Notes under the pieces: model-generated | Databases searched by the model: none | Told to the model about the DNA's origin: nothing | What the model saw: only the letters and a program-made list of their open reading frames with translations | Shown here: positions 18,878 to 27,682 of the stretch, piece by piece | How positions within the stretch are numbered: position 1 is the stretch's first letter | Layout: the number at the start of each line of letters is the position of its first letter | Position numbers and translations under genes: made by a program | NCBI RefSeq assembly: GCF_004217225.1 | Contig: NZ_SHKM01000002.1 | Span: forward strand, 439,307-503,306 | Reading direction: 5' to 3' | Origin: Azospira oryzae | GTDB lineage: Bacteria; Pseudomonadota; Gammaproteobacteria; Burkholderiales; Rhodocyclaceae | Length of the DNA stretch: 64,000 bases

Positions 18878-19219
18878 ATGGCCCCGCCCGAGAACACGGC
18901 GGCCACCGCCGCCGCCGACCCTGCCCCTGTCCCTGAAGAAACGCTGCTGCGGCAGATTCTCGCCGCCCAGAAGCGGCAGTCGCGCCAGGTCATCACGGAA
19001 GTGCTGCAGATGCGGGGACTGATGCCCCTGCTGATGAAGACCCGCAATGGCGGCCAGTGGAGTGCCGAGGAAAAGGCCGAACTGCTGCGCCACCTGCGGC
19101 GCCTCTCCCGCCTCTCGCCCTACCTGCTGTTCCTGCTGCTGCCGGGCTCGGCCCTGATCCTGCCCTTCTACGCCTGGTGGCTGGACCGCCGCCGGCTGCG
19201 CCGCAACGCCCTCAGATAA
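18878..19219 (+). CDS. Small membrane protein at the end of the yqjDEK-like cluster
   Basis: I do not recognise this 113-residue protein. It has an Ala/Pro-rich N-terminus, a basic amphipathic middle (EETLLRQILAAQKRQSRQVI) and one C-terminal membrane segment (PYLLFLLLPGSALILPFYAW), ending in an Arg-rich tail. The RLSPYLLFLLLPGSAL part recalls the helix found in LETM1-like proteins, but this is only a resemblance. It starts 3 bp after the YqjK-like gene. Its last 8 bp overlap the convergent dgt gene. Confidence 0.65.
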   Translation: MAPPENTAATAAADPAPVPEETLLRQILAAQKRQSRQVITEVLQMRGLMPLLMKTRNGGQWSAEEKAELLRHLRRLSRLSPYLLFLLLPGSALILPFYAWWLDRRRLRRNALR

Positions 19220-20588
19220 TCCCCACGCCGGAAATTTCCCGGGCCAGGGTCGCCGCCGCGTTGTCGGTCATGGCGCCGACGTAATCCAGCACTTCCATGT
19301 AGGCGGCGTAAAGCCCGGCCTCGCGCCGCACCGGCACCTCCAGCAGGGAGAGGGCCGTCTTCTGCCGGTTGTCCACCTCGCCGCTGCCCGTCACCTGGGC
19401 ATGCACCGCCGGCACCAGCACATCCAGGATGGAAGCCAGGCAGGGATAGGCCGCCAGTTCGGTCATGACCTTGCTCTTGTGGCGGTAGACCCGGCGCCGG
19501 GCCAGGTCCTTGGCCTCGGAGAGGACCCGGTCCACATCCTCCGGACAGGCCGCCAGCAGGTCCTTGGCGCCGGTGCTTTCGCTGAAGGTGCCGTCGGTGA
19601 GGGAGCGCAGGTTCTTGATGAAGGCTTCGCTGATGGCATTGACGCAACGCCCCACGGCGACGCCGCGCAGCATGGCGCAGCGCTGGCGGGCGCCGGGGCT
19701 CTCCCAAACCCGGCCGCTCTCGGCGGCGGCCAGGGGATTGATCAGGCGCTCGAACTCCTCCACCTCCAGGATGCCCATTTCCACCGCATCCTCCAGGTCC
19801 AGGATGGCGTAGCAGACGTCGTCCGCCGCCTCCATCAGGTAGGACAGGGGATGGCGCCCCCAGCGGTCGCCGCTCCGGGGCAGTCCCAGGGCCTCGGCCA
19901 CGGCCTCGAAATAGGCCAGTTCGGACTGGTAGAAATTGAACTTGCCCGGCTTGGGGCTGGCGGCCACGGTCCACGGATACTTGATCATGGCCCCCAGGGC
20001 GGCGGCGGTGAGGCGCATGCCGCCTTCGTTGGCGTACATCTCCAGGCGGGAGACCATGCGAAAGCCGTGGGCGTTGCCCTCGAAGGTCTGCACATCGAGG
20101 CGCTCGGCCTCGGACAGGCCGGTCAGGAAGGAAGCGTTGCGGGCATCGCGGAACCAGGCCCGCAGGGCATCCTCGCCGGTGTGGCCGAAGGGGGGATTGC
20201 CGATGTCGTGGGCCAGGCAGGCCACCTGCACCACCATGCCCAGATCGAAGGGGGTGATGCCCTCCGGCAGATAGCCCTGCTCGGCCATCATGGCCCCCAC
20301 CCGGTTGCCCAGGCTGCGGCCGACGCAGGCCACTTCGACGCTGTGGGTGAGGCGGTTGTGGGTGTGGTCGTGGGTGGCCAGGGGATGGACCTGGGTCTTG
20401 CGCCCCAGGCGCCGGAAGGCGGTGGAGAAGACCACCCGGTCGTGGTCGATGTGATATTCGGTGCGCAGCCCCGCCGCCCCTTCCGCCGCCGTGGATGCCC
20501 GGGCCTCGATGATCTCGCCGGCCTTGACCTTGAAGCGGCGGGTGGAAAGACGTTGCTGCCAGAGGCTGGCCAGTTGACGGTCATTCAT
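19212..20588 (-). CDS. dgt: dGTP triphosphohydrolase (HD domain)
   Basis: The 458-residue protein is a dGTPase-like HD enzyme that cleaves dNTPs to nucleoside and triphosphate. HNRLTHSVEVACVGRSLGNR and CLAHDIGNPPFGHTGEDALR contain the metal-binding His and His-Asp, and ADDVCYAILDLEDA holds the later Asp. The ATG at 20588 gives the expected MNDRQLASLWQQRLS start, although no good ribosome site precedes it. Some HD dNTPases also restrict phages, but this one sits among housekeeping genes with no defence partner. Confidence 0.92.
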   Translation of the reverse strand: MNDRQLASLWQQRLSTRRFKVKAGEIIEARASTAAEGAAGLRTEYHIDHDRVVFSTAFRRLGRKTQVHPLATHDHTHNRLTHSVEVACVGRSLGNRVGAMMAEQGYLPEGITPFDLGMVVQVACLAHDIGNPPFGHTGEDALRAWFRDARNASFLTGLSEAERLDVQTFEGNAHGFRMVSRLEMYANEGGMRLTAAALGAMIKYPWTVAASPKPGKFNFYQSELAYFEAVAEALGLPRSGDRWGRHPLSYLMEAADDVCYAILDLEDAVEMGILEVEEFERLINPLAAAESGRVWESPGARQRCAMLRGVAVGRCVNAISEAFIKNLRSLTDGTFSESTGAKDLLAACPEDVDRVLSEAKDLARRRVYRHKSKVMTELAAYPCLASILDVLVPAVHAQVTGSGEVDNRQKTALSLLEVPVRREAGLYAAYMEVLDYVGAMTDNAAATLAREISGVGII

Positions 20589-20746
20589 GGAATGGGTGAG
20601 CCGGGGATGGGGAGCAGGGATTCCGATTATACGGTGGCGCCTTGGCGTTTCGGGGCCCGGCAGGCACAATGGCTGCCCATAAGACCGGCCTCGCCCCCGT
20701 TTCCGGCTGAATTCTCATCTAAGCTTAAAGAACAAAAAAGCTACGT

Positions 20747-20760
20747 CACCTCCGGAGGTG
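20747..20760 (+). promoter_or_regulatory. Palindrome enclosing a Shine-Dalgarno sequence
   Basis: CACCTCCGGAGGTG is a perfect 14-nt palindrome 4 nt upstream of the ATG at 20765. The GGAGGTG half is the ribosome binding site, so a CACCT/AGGTG hairpin would hide it. The site is strong, but its availability may be regulated. Confidence 0.5.
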
Positions 20761-20764
20761 CGTC

Positions 20765-22360
20765 ATGATGAAACCCGCTACCCTCACCGCCGCCCAGCCC
20801 CTGGAATTGCGCAGCGGTGCCGATGCTGCCGCCTTCCTCGGCCGCCTGCCCATGGCCGATCCGGTGCGCACCCATGAAGCCCTGACCCGCTTCTTCACCA
20901 CCCTGGCCCGGCATCCCCTGCCGCCTCTGGAGCAGGCTCCCGTCCTGGCCCAGGCGGAAAAGGCCCTGGCCTTCGTCCAGGACGAAGCCACCCGCCGCTA
21001 CCTGTCCCGCCCCCTGCCCTACGCGGGCCAGGAACTGGCCCTGTTCCAGCGCACCGTGCAGCTGTGGCAGGACGCCGCCGACGCCTGGCTGGCCGCCGAG
21101 CCCCCGGCCGGCAGCGACGCCGACACGGCGGCGGTCCTGGAACGGGCCCTGTTCTGCCGCGGCATGGCCCTGGCCGAACACCTGGAGGCCCGCTTCCAGA
21201 TTCCCGACGGCCTCTGGCAGTCCTTCCACGCCATCTACGCCGAGAGCGAACGGCGCCAGGTGGCCGACCTGGTGTTCCAGGACCCCAAGGGGCGCAGCCT
21301 CAGTTGCGCCCGCAGCTATGCGGCGGTGCTGCTGTTCGACCTCTCCAAGCCCTATTCCCTGCGTTCCCGCGACATTCCGGTGGTGTGGCGCTGGTCCCGG
21401 GCCCTGGCCCAGCTGGTGCAGATCGCCAGCATCGACGCCGGCGAGCCGGCCCCCTTCGTCATCGACCTGGAAAGCGACCGGCCGGTGGCCAAGCCCCTGC
21501 CCTCCGCCATCCTCGGCCCCCAGGTGCGCCGACTCGTCACCGCCGACCTGGCCAGCCACATGCGCAAGCTGCGGCGGCGCCTGGCCGAGGCGGTGTCGCC
21601 GGCGGACCTGCAGCTGGGCGACGAGGTAAGCCCCGGCGACGCCCAGCGCCTGCTGGCCCACCTCAAGTACCCCTGGTCCCAGGAAGCCATCGCCCGGGCC
21701 TTCGACCTGCGCCAGCCCATCGGCACGGCGGAGGTGGTGCTCGGCTACGAGGCCATCCACTACCGCCTCACCGGCCGCGAGATGCACCGACCCAAGGCGG
21801 CGGCCGCCGCCTACCAGTATTCCCGCCAGGATGCGGAGCGGCTGGCCGTGTTCGGCACCGCCCGGGACGACGCCAGCAGCGTCAGGGAAGAAGCCAGCCA
21901 GCGCTACAGCGGCGAAACCTGGACCCTGCTGGAGCAAAGCGCCCACGCCTTCCGCCTGTACCGCCCCGAAGGCGGCGCCCGGGTCGCAGTGGGCCAGCTG
22001 GCGGCCATTGCCGGGGAAGACGGGCAGCTGGTGCTGACCCGCCTCAGCAGCCTGATGCAGACCGGCAGCGGCGGCGTCGTGGCCAAGGCCAAGCGCCTGC
22101 CGGGCCTGGCCCTGGGGGTGGCGGTGACGGCCCTGGGGGCCAACCTGCCGCTCCAGGCCAGCGTCGGCGGCTTCATCATCCAGCCCGTCGGTGCCGATCC
22201 GGGCGCCCTGCCCGACCTGGTGCTGCCCCGGGGCTGGTACCTGAAGAACCGCCCGGTGGAGCTGGAGCAGGGCCAGTCCCGCCGCTACCGTCTGGACAAG
22301 GTGGTCTTCAGCGGCCACGACTTCGACCTGGTGAGCTGCGGCAGCAACGAGGCGGCGTGA
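20765..22360 (+). CDS. Conserved hypothetical protein, first of two tandem paralogues
   Basis: The 531-residue protein is cytosolic (no signal or membrane segment), and I cannot assign it to a named family. It is alpha-helical up to about residue 320 and richer in beta character after that. It shares blocks with its neighbour at 22630: RLPMADP, ATRRYLSRPLP, PYSLRSRD followed by WRWSR, YPWSQ, EAIHYRLTGRE, YSRQDAE, and a C-terminal LPRGWYLKNRPVEL. In the neighbour the C-terminal third contains a PilZ-like NESAAG; here the same place reads LEQSAHAF. It starts behind a strong ribosome site within a palindrome. dgt is divergent. Confidence 0.7.
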   Translation: MMKPATLTAAQPLELRSGADAAAFLGRLPMADPVRTHEALTRFFTTLARHPLPPLEQAPVLAQAEKALAFVQDEATRRYLSRPLPYAGQELALFQRTVQLWQDAADAWLAAEPPAGSDADTAAVLERALFCRGMALAEHLEARFQIPDGLWQSFHAIYAESERRQVADLVFQDPKGRSLSCARSYAAVLLFDLSKPYSLRSRDIPVVWRWSRALAQLVQIASIDAGEPAPFVIDLESDRPVAKPLPSAILGPQVRRLVTADLASHMRKLRRRLAEAVSPADLQLGDEVSPGDAQRLLAHLKYPWSQEAIARAFDLRQPIGTAEVVLGYEAIHYRLTGREMHRPKAAAAAYQYSRQDAERLAVFGTARDDASSVREEASQRYSGETWTLLEQSAHAFRLYRPEGGARVAVGQLAAIAGEDGQLVLTRLSSLMQTGSGGVVAKAKRLPGLALGVAVTALGANLPLQASVGGFIIQPVGADPGALPDLVLPRGWYLKNRPVELEQGQSRRYRLDKVVFSGHDFDLVSCGSNEAA

Positions 22361-22629
22361 CTTAGTTCCTTGGGCGGCGCCCCGCCGGGGCCCAAGAATC
22401 AAGCCATTCCCGGGCCGTTGCCGGACCCGGGACCATCGCCAGGAAGAGCGCCGCCATGCCAGCCCCCACCAGTGCACCACGCACCGCCCCCGCATATCCC
22501 CGCCGGTCCACGCTGCGACCTCCGGGTCCCGTCCCCTACTGCCACAACGCCGCCGGCAGCGCCCGCTCCCCGGATATCACGAGCCACCCAGCCGGCACCG
22601 TCGGCCGGTCCGGGCGGGAGGGCTAGGCC
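22361..22629. other. GC-rich spacer between the paralogues
   Basis: No gene is supported in this 269-bp spacer. Just after the first stop, TTGGGC and GGCCCAA form part of a GC hairpin but no T-run follows, so read-through into the second paralogue is likely. The rest is C/G-rich with strong frame bias on both strands and no recognisable signal. Confidence 0.5.
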
Positions 22630-24243
22630 ATGGGCAACCCAAACGCTGCCGGCGTCGCCCTGGCCTTCCCCGATTTGCCAAGCGGGGCGGCCTTCCTGGC
22701 GCGGCTGCCCCTGGCAGACCCGCCCCTCCTGCATGACGGCCTGGTCCGCTTCCAGCACAGCCTGCTGACTGCCCCGCCGGCGCCCCTGGCCGCCCTGCAG
22801 CTCCTGGAGCAGGCCCGCACGCCCCTCGCCTTCGCCCAGGAGGAGCTGGCCAGACGCTACCTCAACCGCCCCCTGCCCCTGGCGGACCAGGAAGAAACGA
22901 CCTTCGCCGCGGTCACGGCCGCCTGGCGGCGCATGGCCCAGGCCTACGCCCGGGTCGCCCAGGGGCTGGAGCCAGGCCAGGACACGCCGGAGCGGCTGGC
23001 CCTGATCCTGCACCGCTGCCTGCACTACACCGCCCTGGCCATGGTCGAGCACTATCGGGCCCGGCGCGAGCTGGAAGCGGGCCTGTGGCTCGAGCTCCAC
23101 GGCTATTTCGGCAGCGCCGAGGAATGGGGCGTGGCCACCCTGCCGGTGGCCGATCCCGAGATGCCGGAACACGGCCAGGGCCATTGCGCGGCCATCTACA
23201 ACGCTGCCCTGCTGCTGGAACTGGCCGGCCCCTACAGCCTTTCCCTGCGCCAGCTGGAACTGGCCTGGCGCTGGGCCCGGCTATGGGCGCCCCTGGTGGG
23301 AATCGACGCCCTGGCAGCGGGCGATGGCGCGCCCCGCTTCGTCGTTGATCTGCTACGGGACGGCGGCCTCCAGCCCCATGACGCGACGGCGGACGGACCG
23401 ACCCTGCGCCGCCTCGACACTTCGCGCCTGACCCTGCGCCTGCGCCAGGCCCACCAGGGCCTCAAGGCCCGGCTCTCACCGGTGGACGCCGGCCTGGGCG
23501 AAGGCTGCAGCGCCAGCCAGTGCGTCCACCTGCTCGCCCTGCTTTTTCGCCCCTGGTCCCAGACCCCCGCCCTGCGCCGCTTCCGGCGCCATCCGGGCAA
23601 GGGCCGGCTGCGTCTTTGCGTCGGCTGGGAAGCCCTGCACTACTTCGTCGCCGGCCGGGAGTTCGTGCAGCCCGACAATGTGCGGGTCTATTCCCGCCAG
23701 GAGTTCGACAGCCTCTTCATCTTCCGCCACCAGGTGGACCCGAGCCAGCCCCTGGCGGTTGCCTCGGCCCGCCTGGCTTTCGCCGCCGATACCTGGAGCG
23801 TGGCCAACGAGTCGGCCGCCGGCTACCGCCTGCGCCGGGACGGCGCCGGCCAGCGGCTACAGCAGGGGCAGTTGGTGGGGGTGGCCGGGGAGGAGGCGGA
23901 GCAGTTCATGCTCGGCCAGGTCAATTGGGTCATGCAGGAGCGGGACGGCGCCGAGGCCGGCGGGCTGGTGGCCGGCATCAGCCTGCTGGCGGGCCGGCCC
24001 CAGGCGGTGGCGGTACGCCACCATGGCGCCGACCATTCGCCCTCGGAGCCCTATGTGCGGGCCTTCCTGCTACCGCCGGTGCCAAGCCTGGAACAAGGAG
24101 CTTCCCTGATCCTGCCCCTGGGCTGGTACGGAGCCCGGCGCCAGGTGGAAATCCACAGCGACGGCACCTGGCTGGTGCAGCTGGAAGAGTTGCTGCAAGG
24201 CGGCGCCGATTTCGAGCGGGTCAGCTTCAGCGTCTGCGGCTAG
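22630..24243 (+). CDS. Conserved hypothetical protein, second tandem paralogue (possible PilZ-like C-terminus)
   Basis: The 537-residue protein is paralogous over its full length to the preceding gene, with RLPLADP, LARRYLNRPLP, PYSLSLRQLELAWRWARLW, FRPWSQ, WEALHYFVAGRE and LPLGWYGARRQVE. Near residue 395 it has NESAAGYRLRR and then GQLVGVAGEE and LGQVNWVMQ. This fits the [D/N]xSxxG strand pattern of c-di-GMP-binding PilZ domains, and RVYSR earlier gives an RxxxR, though the spacing is longer than usual. The PilZ reading is tentative. No membrane segments are seen. It ends 16 bp before the convergent phoR. Confidence 0.7.
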   Translation: MGNPNAAGVALAFPDLPSGAAFLARLPLADPPLLHDGLVRFQHSLLTAPPAPLAALQLLEQARTPLAFAQEELARRYLNRPLPLADQEETTFAAVTAAWRRMAQAYARVAQGLEPGQDTPERLALILHRCLHYTALAMVEHYRARRELEAGLWLELHGYFGSAEEWGVATLPVADPEMPEHGQGHCAAIYNAALLLELAGPYSLSLRQLELAWRWARLWAPLVGIDALAAGDGAPRFVVDLLRDGGLQPHDATADGPTLRRLDTSRLTLRLRQAHQGLKARLSPVDAGLGEGCSASQCVHLLALLFRPWSQTPALRRFRRHPGKGRLRLCVGWEALHYFVAGREFVQPDNVRVYSRQEFDSLFIFRHQVDPSQPLAVASARLAFAADTWSVANESAAGYRLRRDGAGQRLQQGQLVGVAGEEAEQFMLGQVNWVMQERDGAEAGGLVAGISLLAGRPQAVAVRHHGADHSPSEPYVRAFLLPPVPSLEQGASLILPLGWYGARRQVEIHSDGTWLVQLEELLQGGADFERVSFSVCG

Positions 24244-24259
24244 GGCGGTTGCCGGCGCT

Positions 24260-25561
24260 TCAGTCAGGAATACGCAGGGCCGGGAAGCAGGCGGAGAAGC
24301 GGCTGCCCTTGCCGGCCTCGCTCTCCACTTCGAGACGGCCCTGGTGCCGTGTCAGCACGTGCTTGACGATGGCCAGGCCGAGGCCGGTGCCGCCGGTCTC
24401 CCGGGAGCGGCTGCGGTCCACCCGGTAGAAGCGCTCGGTGAGCCGGGGAATGTGCTGGGGCGCGATGCCGATGCCGCTGTCGGCCACGGTGAAGGCGGCA
24501 CCATCGGCGGTTCGCTGCCAGATCAGTTCCACCCGGCCGCCATCCGGCGTGTAGCGCACGGCGTTGGACGCCAGGTTGCCGAAGGCGCTGCGCAGTTCGT
24601 TGGCGCAGCCCAGCAGCACCGGAGGGCCGTCGCACACCAGGCTGATCTGGTGCCGCCCGGCTGAGAGAGCCTGGGCTTCCTGCCGAATAGAGGTCAGCAG
24701 GGCCGGCACTTCCACCCGTTCGTCCAGGGGGGTCAGGCTGCCGGTCTCCAGGGCGGAGAGGGTCAGCAGGTCGTCGATCAGGTGCTGCATGCGTCCCGAC
24801 TGCTCCTGCACCAGGCGCAGGTAGTGCAGGGCGTCTTCCCGGGGGTAGGCGTCGAAATCATCCACCAGCATCTCGACGAAACCGCTGACCACGGTCAGGG
24901 GCGTCTTCAGTTCGTGGGAGACGTTGGCGACGAAATCCCGGCGCATGTTTTCCAGGCGCTCCAGCTGGCTGATGTCCCGGCTGATGAGCAGGTTCTGGTC
25001 GTCGCCATAGGGGATCACCTGGATCTGCAAGGTCTGGCCCTTGTGCAGGTCGTTCTGCAGCAGCAGAGGCTCGTCGAACTGGCCGGCGCTGAGGTAGCTC
25101 ACCATCTCCGGCTGGCGGATCAGGTTGGTGACCGGCTGGCCCCGGTCGGTGGCCGGGTTGAGATTGAAGTGGGCGGCGGCCTGGGCATTGAGGCCGTCGA
25201 TCTGGCGGTGCCGGTTGAAGACCACCACCCCGTCGGGCAGGGCCTCGCCGGCCAGGCGGAAGCGCTCCAGGGCCCGGGCCAGGGAGTGCTGCTGCTCCAG
25301 GCGGATGCGCACCCGGCGGTGCAGGCCGGCGAAGGCCACTTCCCAGATGCCCCAGCCGGCGGGCACCCGGGCGTCCAGGGGCCCGCGCAGCCAGCGCATG
25401 AGCTTGGCGAGGAACCACAGGTGGTACAGCAGGTAGAGCAGCAGGCCGCCGCAGAAGGTTTCCCAGGCCTGCTGGCGGCCGACGAAGATCCAGACGGGAC
25501 CGGTGACGGCACAAAGCAGGAAGAGGAAGAAGAAGGCGCGCAGCCAGACGGCTTTGACCAT
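24260..25561 (-). CDS. phoR: Phosphate-regulon sensor histidine kinase PhoR
   Basis: The 433-residue inner-membrane kinase has two close N-terminal helices (about 8-27 and 36-52), a short basic linker and a PAS domain (about 100-195, with GVVVFNRHRQID). The HisKA motif SHELKTP follows (His216), then a HATPase domain with N box NLASNAVRYTPDGG, G1 DSGIGIAP and G2 GGTGLGLAIVKH. The absence of a large periplasmic sensor domain is diagnostic of PhoR, which reads phosphate through PstSCAB/PhoU. It lies 40 bp after phoB in the same unit. No pst or phoU genes are in the window. Confidence 0.93.
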   Translation of the reverse strand: MVKAVWLRAFFFLFLLCAVTGPVWIFVGRQQAWETFCGGLLLYLLYHLWFLAKLMRWLRGPLDARVPAGWGIWEVAFAGLHRRVRIRLEQQHSLARALERFRLAGEALPDGVVVFNRHRQIDGLNAQAAAHFNLNPATDRGQPVTNLIRQPEMVSYLSAGQFDEPLLLQNDLHKGQTLQIQVIPYGDDQNLLISRDISQLERLENMRRDFVANVSHELKTPLTVVSGFVEMLVDDFDAYPREDALHYLRLVQEQSGRMQHLIDDLLTLSALETGSLTPLDERVEVPALLTSIRQEAQALSAGRHQISLVCDGPPVLLGCANELRSAFGNLASNAVRYTPDGGRVELIWQRTADGAAFTVADSGIGIAPQHIPRLTERFYRVDRSRSRETGGTGLGLAIVKHVLTRHQGRLEVESEAGKGSRFSACFPALRIPD

Positions 25562-25601
25562 GAAGACAGACCGATCAGGAAGAAGTGGTCAGGGCGGCAG
25601 T

Positions 25602-26294
25602 TTAACCGGCCTGGGTGGAGAAACGGTATCCGCTGCCGCGCACGGTCTGGATCAGGCGTTCGTGGCCGGTGGGCTCCAGGGCCGAGCGCAGGCGGCGGAT
25701 GTGCACATCCACGGTGCGCTCCTCGACGAACACATGATCACCCCACACCTGGTCCAGCAGCTGGGCCCGGCTGTGGACCCTCTCCGGGTGGGTCATGAAG
25801 AAGTGCAGCAGGCGGAATTCCGTCGGCCCCAGGTCCACCGGGCTGCCGTTGCCCAGCACCCGGTGGGTGATGGGATCCAGGCGCAGGCCTTCGATATCCA
25901 CCGGGTCCTCGGTCATCTGGGGCGCCCGCCGGCGCAGCACCGCCTTGATGCGGGCCTGCAGCTCCCGGGGGGAGAAGGGTTTGGTGACGTAGTCGTCGGC
26001 CCCGGCTTCGAGGCCGGCGATCTTGTCGTGCTCCTCGCCCCGGGCGGTGAGCATGATGATGGGCACGTCCTTGGTCCGCTCGTCGGCCCGCAGCTTGCGG
26101 GCGAACTGCACACCGGACATGCCGGGCAGCATCCAGTCCAGCAGGACCACGTCGGGCAGCACCTCGCGCACCTTGCGCTCCGCCTCTTCGGCATCGTAGG
26201 CCCGCAGCACCTGGTGCCCGGCATGCTGCAGATTGGCGGCGATCAGTTCCTGGATCGAGGGTTCGTCTTCGACGACAAGGATGTTGGCTGGCAT
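25602..26294 (-). CDS. phoB: Phosphate-regulon response regulator PhoB
   Basis: The 230-residue protein has a receiver domain (acidic pair ED at 9-11, phosphoacceptor Asp53, Thr83, Lys105 in TKPFSPREL). A winged-helix OmpR-type domain follows, with the PhoB-like segment GPTEFRLLHFFMTHPERVHS and RTVDVHIRRLR. Phosphorylated PhoB activates phosphate starvation genes. A good Pho box precedes it, so the operon is probably autoregulated. phoR follows directly. Confidence 0.95.
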   Translation of the reverse strand: MPANILVVEDEPSIQELIAANLQHAGHQVLRAYDAEEAERKVREVLPDVVLLDWMLPGMSGVQFARKLRADERTKDVPIIMLTARGEEHDKIAGLEAGADDYVTKPFSPRELQARIKAVLRRRAPQMTEDPVDIEGLRLDPITHRVLGNGSPVDLGPTEFRLLHFFMTHPERVHSRAQLLDQVWGDHVFVEERTVDVHIRRLRSALEPTGHERLIQTVRGSGYRFSTQAG

Positions 26295-26325
26295 TGGGTT
26301 GGTTGTCCGTTAAGCTTTGCAGAAA

Positions 26326-26359
26326 AGTCTATTGCAGCCAGGTGACAAATTGATGACAG
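26326..26359 (-). promoter_or_regulatory. Pho box and -10 element of phoBR
   Basis: On the minus strand CTGTCATCAATTTGTCAC (26342-26359) closely matches the Pho box, two CTGTCA-type repeats 11 bp apart. Ten bases later comes TAGACT (26326-26331) as the -10, which is the normal PhoB-dependent geometry. The phoB start is about 32 bp further on. Confidence 0.85.
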
Positions 26360-26448
26360 CCGGAACGGATCGTCCGGCACGGGCCCGACGTCCCGGCCAG
26401 GCCCCATCTGCGCTATGATAGCGCGTCTTTTTTGCAGGATTTGCGGCC

Positions 26449-26874
26449 ATGGCCGGGCTCAATCGGGAAACTCCCATTCCCACCGAAATCAAGCTGCACC
26501 AGAAATCCCGACTGCTGGAAATCAGCTTCGCCGACGGACAGCGCTTCGAACTCGCCTACGAGTTCCTGCGAGTGCTCTCCCCCTCCGCCGAGGTGCGGGG
26601 CCACGGCCCCGGCCAGGAACGGCTGCAGGCCGGCAAGCAGGCGGTGGAGATCGAGCGCGTGGAGCCGGTCGGCAACTACGCCATCAAGCTGGTCTTTTCC
26701 GACGGCCACGACAGCGGCCTCTACTCCTGGGACTACCTCTACGAACTGGGCCTCAACCGGGACGCCCTGTGGCAGGAGTACCGGGCAAAGCTCGCCGCCG
26801 CCGGCCTCTCCCGGGACCCGGCCGACCTGCCCCCGCCGCCGCCCCGCCCCCAGGGCGGTTGCGGCAAGCACTGA
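26449..26874 (+). CDS. DUF971 domain protein
   Basis: The 141-residue protein matches the small DUF971 family (related to the N-terminal domain of gamma-butyrobetaine hydroxylase). It contains [20 protein letters not shown] and [20 protein letters not shown], with the [10 protein letters not shown] motif. The C-terminus is Pro-rich and ends GGCGKH. Members are often found beside ubiE and are thought to bind metal or assist iron-sulphur proteins, but a defined function is lacking. It lies 40 bp ahead of ubiE in the same orientation. Confidence 0.88.
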   Translation: MAGLNRETPIPTEIKLHQKSRLLEISFADGQRFELAYEFLRVLSPSAEVRGHGPGQERLQAGKQAVEIERVEPVGNYAIKLVFSDGHDSGLYSWDYLYELGLNRDALWQEYRAKLAAAGLSRDPADLPPPPPRPQGGCGKH

Positions 26875-26914
26875 CCTTTCCCCATTTCAACGCTTAGCTA
26901 AACGGATTCCCATC

Positions 26915-27649
26915 ATGGGCGACAAAACTCATTTCGGCTATCAACAGGTCGACGAGGCCGAAAAGGCCCAGAAGGTGGCCGACGTCTTCTCTTCCGTGGC
27001 CCAGCGCTACGACCTGATGAACGACCTCATGTCCGGCGGCCTGCACCGCCTGTGGAAGGCCTTCACCATCGCCCAGAGCGGCGTGCGCGAAGGCAGCCGG
27101 GTGCTGGACGTGGCCGGCGGCACCGGCGACCTCTCCCTGGCCTTTGCCAAGAAGGCCGGCAAGAGCGGCCAGGTGTGGCTCACCGACATCAACAACGCCA
27201 TGCTGACCCGGGGCCGGGACCGCCTCTGCGACAAGGGCTTCGTCGTCCCCGTGGCCCAGTGCGATGCGGAGAAGCTGCCCTTCCCCGACGACTATTTCGA
27301 CGTGGTCACCGTGGCCTTTGGCCTGCGCAACATGACCCACAAGGACAAGGCCCTGGCCGAGATGCGCCGGGTCCTGAAGCCGGGCGGCCGCCTGCTGGTG
27401 CTGGAGTTCTCCCAGGTGTGGAAGCCCCTGGCGCCCTTCTACGACTTCTACTCCTTCCAGGTCATCCCCCGCCTGGGCCAGCTGATCGTCAAGGACCCGG
27501 ACAGCTATCGCTACCTGTCCGAATCCATCCGCGTGCATCCGGACCAGGAAACCCTCAAGGGCATCATGGAACAGGTGGGCCTGGAAAAGGTCGAATACTT
27601 CAACCTGACCATGGGCGTGGTCGCCCTGCACCGCGGTTACAAGTACTAA
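26915..27649 (+). CDS. ubiE: Ubiquinone/menaquinone C-methyltransferase UbiE
   Basis: The 244-residue SAM-dependent methyltransferase makes the C-methylation step of ubiquinone (and menaquinone) synthesis. It shows [20 protein letters not shown], the SAM-binding [15 protein letters not shown], the AFGLRNMTH motif and a C-terminal end in the [10 protein letters not shown] segment. All are standard. The following Tim44-like and UbiJ genes are probably co-transcribed. Confidence 0.97.
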   Translation: MGDKTHFGYQQVDEAEKAQKVADVFSSVAQRYDLMNDLMSGGLHRLWKAFTIAQSGVREGSRVLDVAGGTGDLSLAFAKKAGKSGQVWLTDINNAMLTRGRDRLCDKGFVVPVAQCDAEKLPFPDDYFDVVTVAFGLRNMTHKDKALAEMRRVLKPGGRLLVLEFSQVWKPLAPFYDFYSFQVIPRLGQLIVKDPDSYRYLSESIRVHPDQETLKGIMEQVGLEKVEYFNLTMGVVALHRGYKY

Positions 27650-27682
27650 GCGTACCCATACCAACAACGAGGAGAGACATCA

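Noticed and set aside
19212-20588. Dgt as a phage-defence dNTPase
   Set aside because: Sequence and context fit the housekeeping dGTPase; there are no defence neighbours or mobile signatures.
22370-22768. Proline-rich open frame between the tandem paralogues
   Set aside because: No ribosome site, extreme Pro content and overlap with the second paralogue; it is a by-product of GC-rich sequence.
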